NCBI RefSeq assembly: GCF_014596575.1
Contig: NZ_NASZ01000020.1
Location: 1 to 64,000 of the forward strand
Direction: 5' to 3'
Origin: Flavobacterium pokkalii
Lineage (GTDB): Bacteria; Bacteroidota; Bacteroidia; Flavobacteriales; Flavobacteriaceae
Length of the DNA: 64,000 nt
Position numbers and translations under genes: made by a program. The stretch's first letter is position 1. Every line of letters starts with the position of its first letter. Under the pieces are notes generated by a model that was not told the DNA's origin, made no database searches, and saw nothing but the letters and a program-made list of their open reading frames with translations. Below are positions 59,779 to 64,000 of this stretch, piece by piece.

Positions 59779-62700
59779 TTGAGAAAAGTTTTTTTTGTTG
59801 CTATTTTTTGTTTCATTTTTAAAAATTCTTTAGCACAGCCTTTGGGGGTTTTAAAGCATTTTTCTCATGATGTAAAGTTAAGTCAGTCACATATTCTGGA
59901 AATTCAACAGGATGAAAAAGGATTTATGTGGCTCGGTACCTACAACGGATTAATTCGATACGATGGCAATAATTTTCAAAATTTTGAAGTATTACGTAGA
60001 GGTAATCTAAATCTCTCTTCTAATCGGGTTTCCAGTTTTCAATTTGATAAGAGTGGCAGAATTTGGATTAAGTCGGAGCAAAATGAAGTTTATTATTTTG
60101 ATTCAAAAAACCTGAGTTTTCATTATCCGATTGAGGCTAAGAATACCGCTTTAGAATCCACTATATTTAAAGATTACAAATTGATGCCTTCGGGTCGGGT
60201 GTGGTTGTTTCCAGAAGCCAAAAATCAAATGGTTGTTTTAGAAAAAAACAATGAAATAAAAAGAATAAACTTTAATTTCTCAAAACTCAGAGACTGTCAA
60301 ATACAGGAAATATTTGAAGATTCAACAGGAACAACCTGGTTTTTGACCAATTTTGGAATTTGCAGATTGCAAAAAAATGCCGTTCGACCAGAATATTTGT
60401 TTTTTAATATGAGTCGACCTTCGGGAAAATCTTATTCTTTTAAAGTTGTAGCCGAAATTAATGAAGAATTATGGTTTGGTGGAACCAATGGAAAGCTAAG
60501 TCGCTATTCTAAGAAATCATCCACTTTTTTTGATATTGCTACCGGAATTTATTCGGATATTGAAAAAATTAAGCCTATAACTGCGACTAAGATTCTTATT
60601 GTAAGTCAAGAAGACGGCTTTGCAATCTATGATAGTAAATCAGGGAAAATAAGCGTTCATAATGCAAAAACGCTGCAAGGATTTCCATCGGGACCCATAA
60701 AATATATGGGATTAACGCATGGCAGACAATTTTGGTTTGAAGCTTCAAAATCTGGAATTTTTCAATTTGATATAGTAAGGGGTAAATTAAAACATATGTT
60801 GGTCGATTTTAGTGATCCTACTGCAATAAATATCAAGCGAAAAACCTTTTTTCTGAGAGCTGCCGATGGTACGGTCTGGATTCAACCCAAAGATGGTTCT
60901 CTGGGCTATTGGGATGAAAAACAAAATCAATTGTTTTCTATTTCTCACTGCATGAAGCAATCAATAGAGGAGGTGTCTGATGTGATGCATGCCGCTACCT
61001 TTGATAAATCAGGAAATTTATGGTTTTGTTCCTATCGAAAAGGGCTGGATTTAATGATTTTTAAAAGCAAAAAATTCAAAACCTTAAATCTGGAGGCGGC
61101 CCAAAACCGTCAAAAAAACAATGTGAGGAGTCTTATGCAGGATCGCAACGGAACCTTATGGGTGGCTTGCAGGAACCAAAAGATTAGTCTATTTGATAAA
61201 AATAAAAGAAAGATAGGTTTCTTAGGGGCCAATGGAACTTTGTCTGCTGCTAGTCCAGGATGGGGAGCAGATGTTTATCATACTTTTCAGGACAAAAGAG
61301 GACGGGTATGGGTTGGAACCAGAGGGAATGGACTGTATTGCTTGGTGCCTACTACCACTCCTTATTCGTATAAAGTATTGCATTATAAATACAGTGAAAC
61401 AGACAAATATAGTATCAGTGCCAATGATATTTACAAAATATACCAATCGGCTTCTGGGAATATATTTGTGGCAACTTGGGGTGGAGGTCTTAATCTAATT
61501 CGGGAAAACAAGACCGGAATACGTTTTATTAATTTTAGAAACGAATGGAAAAAATACCCGATTAAGTCGGCTGATAGAGTACGCTCTATTGTTGAAAACA
61601 AGCAACAACAATTGTTCTTTGTTTCTTCGTATAAGTTGTTTTCGTTTTCAGAAAAAAACAAAAAACCAAATCAATTTCAGTTTAAAGAATTTCCGCAGGT
61701 ATCAGGCAATGATATTTTGGATTTAATGATTACTTCCGAAAATAAATTGGCATTGGCTACAAATGGAAAGGGAGTGCAATTGGCTGATTTAGATTCTAAA
61801 GGTAATTTGGAGCTACAATCTTTTAGTGAAGAATTTATCGGATTTCCTATGGATGAAGTGGTATCCATCCAGGAAGATAAGTCTGGGAAATTTTGGCTCA
61901 TGGGCGACAATCAGTTGGTTCGTTTTGATGTCAAAAATAAAACGACCGAGAATTTTCCAGAATTAAAATCGCTACTAGGTAATGAAATTTTCTCTGAAGC
62001 AACGAAGTGTATACTCTCTACAGGAGAAATAGTTGTAGGTTATTCTAATGGTGCAGTTTATTTTAATCCTAATAAACTAAAACCATTAGCATTCAAACCT
62101 TATTTGGCAATTACAAGTTTTGCGATAAACAACAAAGAATTAGCAGAGCTTTATCCAGATATTCCAGCAAATCCAGATTTGCTAAAGGAAGTAACACTCG
62201 AGCATGATGAAAATTTTATTAGGATTCAATTTTCGGCTTTAGATTATGTAAAAAATGAAAACATTGTCTATCGTTACAAGCTGGAAGGAGTCGATAAACA
62301 ATGGAATTATACCAAAGGAAGCCAGTCAATCAATTATACAAATCTGGGACGAGGAGAATACAAATTGATTGTATCCTCTACCAATGATCACAATTTATGG
62401 GTTAACAATGATAGAGAAATTACCATAAATATCCGCCCATCAATTTGGTGGTCAAATTTGGCAATTTTGCTCTATTTAGTAATAGGTTATGGATTGTTTT
62501 TGTTGGTACGTAGAACTATTTCTACTATTCTAAAATTGCGTAATGATGTTCAAATTGAAAAGCAGGTATCAGAATTAAAGCTAAAGTTTTTTACTGATAT
62601 TTCACATGAAATTAGAACACCTCTAACGATGATTACGGCTCCGGTTGAAAAAATGTTAGCCGATAAAGAAGTACCGGAAACGGTTAAAAAGCAACTGGAA

Positions 62701-64000
62701 TTGGTTGAAAGAAGTACCAATAGATTACTCAATCTGGTCAATCAGATTTTGGATTTAAGAAGAATTCAAAATAGAAAATTAGAAGTTCAGGAAATTAATT
62801 TGGGGCAGTTTGCGGCCAAAGTATGTGATAATTTCAGTGAAATAAGTCTGCAGCGTAAAATTCGTTTAAAATTGAAAGTGTTTGCACAACATCCATTTAT
62901 TTGGGCTGATGCGGATAGTCTGGACAAAATTATGGTGAATTTAATTTCTAATGCTTTCAAATATTGTCGTAGTGGAGATTCGATTGAAGTTGTTGTTGAT
63001 GAAACGGATAACAAACTCGTGCTAAAAATTAGGGATAATGGTCCGGGAATAAGTCCGGTTTTGCAAAAAAAATTATTTGTACGTTTTTCCAATTACAATG
63101 AAAATCCAAATAATCCCAGTACAGGAATTGGACTCTCTATTGTTAAGGATTTAGTTGAAAAACATCATGCAACTATTACAGTCGATAGTACTGTTGGTAA
63201 AGGGACTTGTTTTCAGCTTAATTTTTCAAGGGGATATATGCATTTTGGTGATGAGGTTAATCTTATGTTTGAGGAAGAATTGCATGAGAATTCAATAGAA
63301 AATAATTTACAGCAAGATTTTGAAAATATTGAAAAAGAAGAACATCGAAAAGATAAGTTTGTAGGTCTTATTGTGGAAGATGATCCTGAATTGCAGAGTT
63401 TCATCGTTTCGATGCTTGAGGAGGAATATACGATTCATGTAGCCGAGAATGGTATAGAAGGTCATTTGAAAGCTGCCCGATTGAGTCCTGATTTTATAAT
63501 AAGCGATGTAATGATGCCACAGATGGATGGTATTGAAATGTTGCGATTGATTCGAAATAATTTAGTAACGAGTCATATTCCTGTTATTTTACTGAGTGCT
63601 AAAACAGCTATAGAAACCAAGTTGGAAGGATTAGAATACGGTGCTGATGAATATTTAGAAAAACCTTTTAATGTAAGTTATTTGAAAGCACGTATTAAAA
63701 ATGTGCTGGAACAACGCAAAAGATTACAACTTTTATATTCAAGCGGGAATATTGTCGAGATTTCAAATGAAGAACCATTACAAATTTCGAATCAGGATCA
63801 TAAATTTATGTTTGAGGTAATCAAATTGATAAAGGAAAATATCTCCAAAACCGATTTTTCGGTTGAAGAATTAGGGAAATTGATGCGAATGTCCAGAGCC
63901 AGTTTTTTTAATAAACTGAAAGATTTAACGGGAGTTTCTCCTGTAGTTTTTATTCGGGACATTCGATTGAATGAAGCGGCTGAAATGTTGAAAAAGGATG
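59779..64000 (+). CDS. Hybrid two-component system sensor/regulator (HTCS) 2, 3' end outside window
   Basis: Open from TTG at 59779 to the end of the window (1407 codons). No ATG precedes the signal peptide (RKVFFVAIFCFIFKNSLAQ), and an in-frame stop lies 18 nt upstream, so TTG is the likely start. Order: propeller sensor repeats (FMWLGTYNGLIRYDG, RVWVGTRGNGLYCL, NIFVATWGGGLNLI), Y_Y_Y domain (YRYKLEGVDKQWNYT), membrane segment (~890-912), HisKA (FFTDISHEIRTPLTMI, ~938), HATPase (NLISNAFKYCRSGD, NPSTGIGLSIVKDL), receiver (LIVEDDPELQ; D in FIISDVMMPQMDG, ~1238) and the start of an AraC-type HTH (FSVEELGKLMRMSRASFFNK). Divergent from GH3, so probably its regulator. Confidence 0.93.
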   Translation, partial: MRKVFFVAIFCFIFKNSLAQPLGVLKHFSHDVKLSQSHILEIQQDEKGFMWLGTYNGLIRYDGNNFQNFEVLRRGNLNLSSNRVSSFQFDKSGRIWIKSEQNEVYYFDSKNLSFHYPIEAKNTALESTIFKDYKLMPSGRVWLFPEAKNQMVVLEKNNEIKRINFNFSKLRDCQIQEIFEDSTGTTWFLTNFGICRLQKNAVRPEYLFFNMSRPSGKSYSFKVVAEINEELWFGGTNGKLSRYSKKSSTFFDIATGIYSDIEKIKPITATKILIVSQEDGFAIYDSKSGKISVHNAKTLQGFPSGPIKYMGLTHGRQFWFEASKSGIFQFDIVRGKLKHMLVDFSDPTAINIKRKTFFLRAADGTVWIQPKDGSLGYWDEKQNQLFSISHCMKQSIEEVSDVMHAATFDKSGNLWFCSYRKGLDLMIFKSKKFKTLNLEAAQNRQKNNVRSLMQDRNGTLWVACRNQKISLFDKNKRKIGFLGANGTLSAASPGWGADVYHTFQDKRGRVWVGTRGNGLYCLVPTTTPYSYKVLHYKYSETDKYSISANDIYKIYQSASGNIFVATWGGGLNLIRENKTGIRFINFRNEWKKYPIKSADRVRSIVENKQQQLFFVSSYKLFSFSEKNKKPNQFQFKEFPQVSGNDILDLMITSENKLALATNGKGVQLADLDSKGNLELQSFSEEFIGFPMDEVVSIQEDKSGKFWLMGDNQLVRFDVKNKTTENFPELKSLLGNEIFSEATKCILSTGEIVVGYSNGAVYFNPNKLKPLAFKPYLAITSFAINNKELAELYPDIPANPDLLKEVTLEHDENFIRIQFSALDYVKNENIVYRYKLEGVDKQWNYTKGSQSINYTNLGRGEYKLIVSSTNDHNLWVNNDREITINIRPSIWWSNLAILLYLVIGYGLFLLVRRTISTILKLRNDVQIEKQVSELKLKFFTDISHEIRTPLTMITAPVEKMLADKEVPETVKKQLELVERSTNRLLNLVNQILDLRRIQNRKLEVQEINLGQFAAKVCDNFSEISLQRKIRLKLKVFAQHPFIWADADSLDKIMVNLISNAFKYCRSGDSIEVVVDETDNKLVLKIRDNGPGISPVLQKKLFVRFSNYNENPNNPSTGIGLSIVKDLVEKHHATITVDSTVGKGTCFQLNFSRGYMHFGDEVNLMFEEELHENSIENNLQQDFENIEKEEHRKDKFVGLIVEDDPELQSFIVSMLEEEYTIHVAENGIEGHLKAARLSPDFIISDVMMPQMDGIEMLRLIRNNLVTSHIPVILLSAKTAIETKLEGLEYGADEYLEKPFNVSYLKARIKNVLEQRKRLQLLYSSGNIVEISNEEPLQISNQDHKFMFEVIKLIKENISKTDFSVEELGKLMRMSRASFFNKLKDLTGVSPVVFIRDIRLNEAAEMLKKD

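Noticed and set aside
61222..63404. Minus-strand open frames opposite HTCS2
   Set aside because: They are short shadows of the long sensor frame, which is open without interruption to the window end and has clear domains.

Overview
The window looks like a chromosomal segment of a Flavobacterium-like member of the Bacteroidota. The evidence is low GC and long AT-rich spacers, a type IX secretion C-terminal sorting domain on the first gene, two hybrid two-component sensors of the HTCS type, a fused CcsBA cytochrome c assembly protein, a near absence of Shine-Dalgarno sequences, and repeated TTG-N19-TAnnTTTG promoters. No phage, integrase, CRISPR array, tRNA or rRNA was seen. The only structural RNA recognised is the small SRP RNA at about 35.88-35.98 kb.

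Layout. 0-6.4 kb: the 3' end of a secreted T9SS protein, a cysE-cysM cysteine operon, an Smr-domain protein, a lipoprotein with an internal duplication, and a cysteine desulfurase. 6.5-13 kb: a molybdopterin oxidoreductase with its FdhD sulfurtransferase, an AHSA1 protein, two 187-bp intergenic repeats, a GNAT enzyme and an acyl-CoA carboxylase beta subunit. 13.1-15.4 kb: three tandem paralogous small secreted proteins that share a 15-bp upstream motif with sigma-54-like geometry. 15.5-22.9 kb: MscS-like channel, Maf, UbiA-type prenyltransferase, KdsC, a DUF2520 protein, CcsBA with a histidine-rich loop, and DUF1304. 23-25 kb: an accessory patch with a RAYT transposase bracketed by inverted REP hairpins, plus an unrecognised 440-aa protein. 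25.1-42.9 kb: mostly housekeeping genes (pentapeptide protein, prfB with a programmed +1 frameshift, threonine aldolase, YbaB, oligopeptidase B, a CBS-like enzyme, an AraC/SDR/FAH deoxysugar-acid cluster, glutaminyl cyclase, SRP RNA, transaldolase, fumarylacetoacetase, glyA, a MiaE-like hydroxylase, guaC).

43-64 kb is a carbohydrate locus for glucuronoxylan. It holds an HTCS sensor, a GH2 enzyme, mannonate dehydratase UxuA, a GH115 alpha-glucuronidase, a two-module esterase (SGNH/CE6-like plus CE4-like), a GH3 beta-xylosidase-like enzyme and a second HTCS that runs off the window. Read together: esterases strip acetyl groups, GH115 removes (methyl)glucuronic acid, GH3 trims xylo-oligosaccharides, and UxuA takes glucuronate-derived mannonate into central metabolism. 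No SusC/SusD pair or endo-xylanase is visible here.

The most unusual non-coding signals are word-like intergenic repeats. Variants of ACTCATAAC end 4-10 nt before four start codons in the sense orientation, and related words form long hairpins between genes. Others are the shared motif of the triplicated gene family, the REP-flanked RAYT, and the prfB frameshift with a perfect AGGAGG stimulator in a lineage that hardly uses Shine-Dalgarno pairing. All functions are inferred by reading the sequence; no database search was run.
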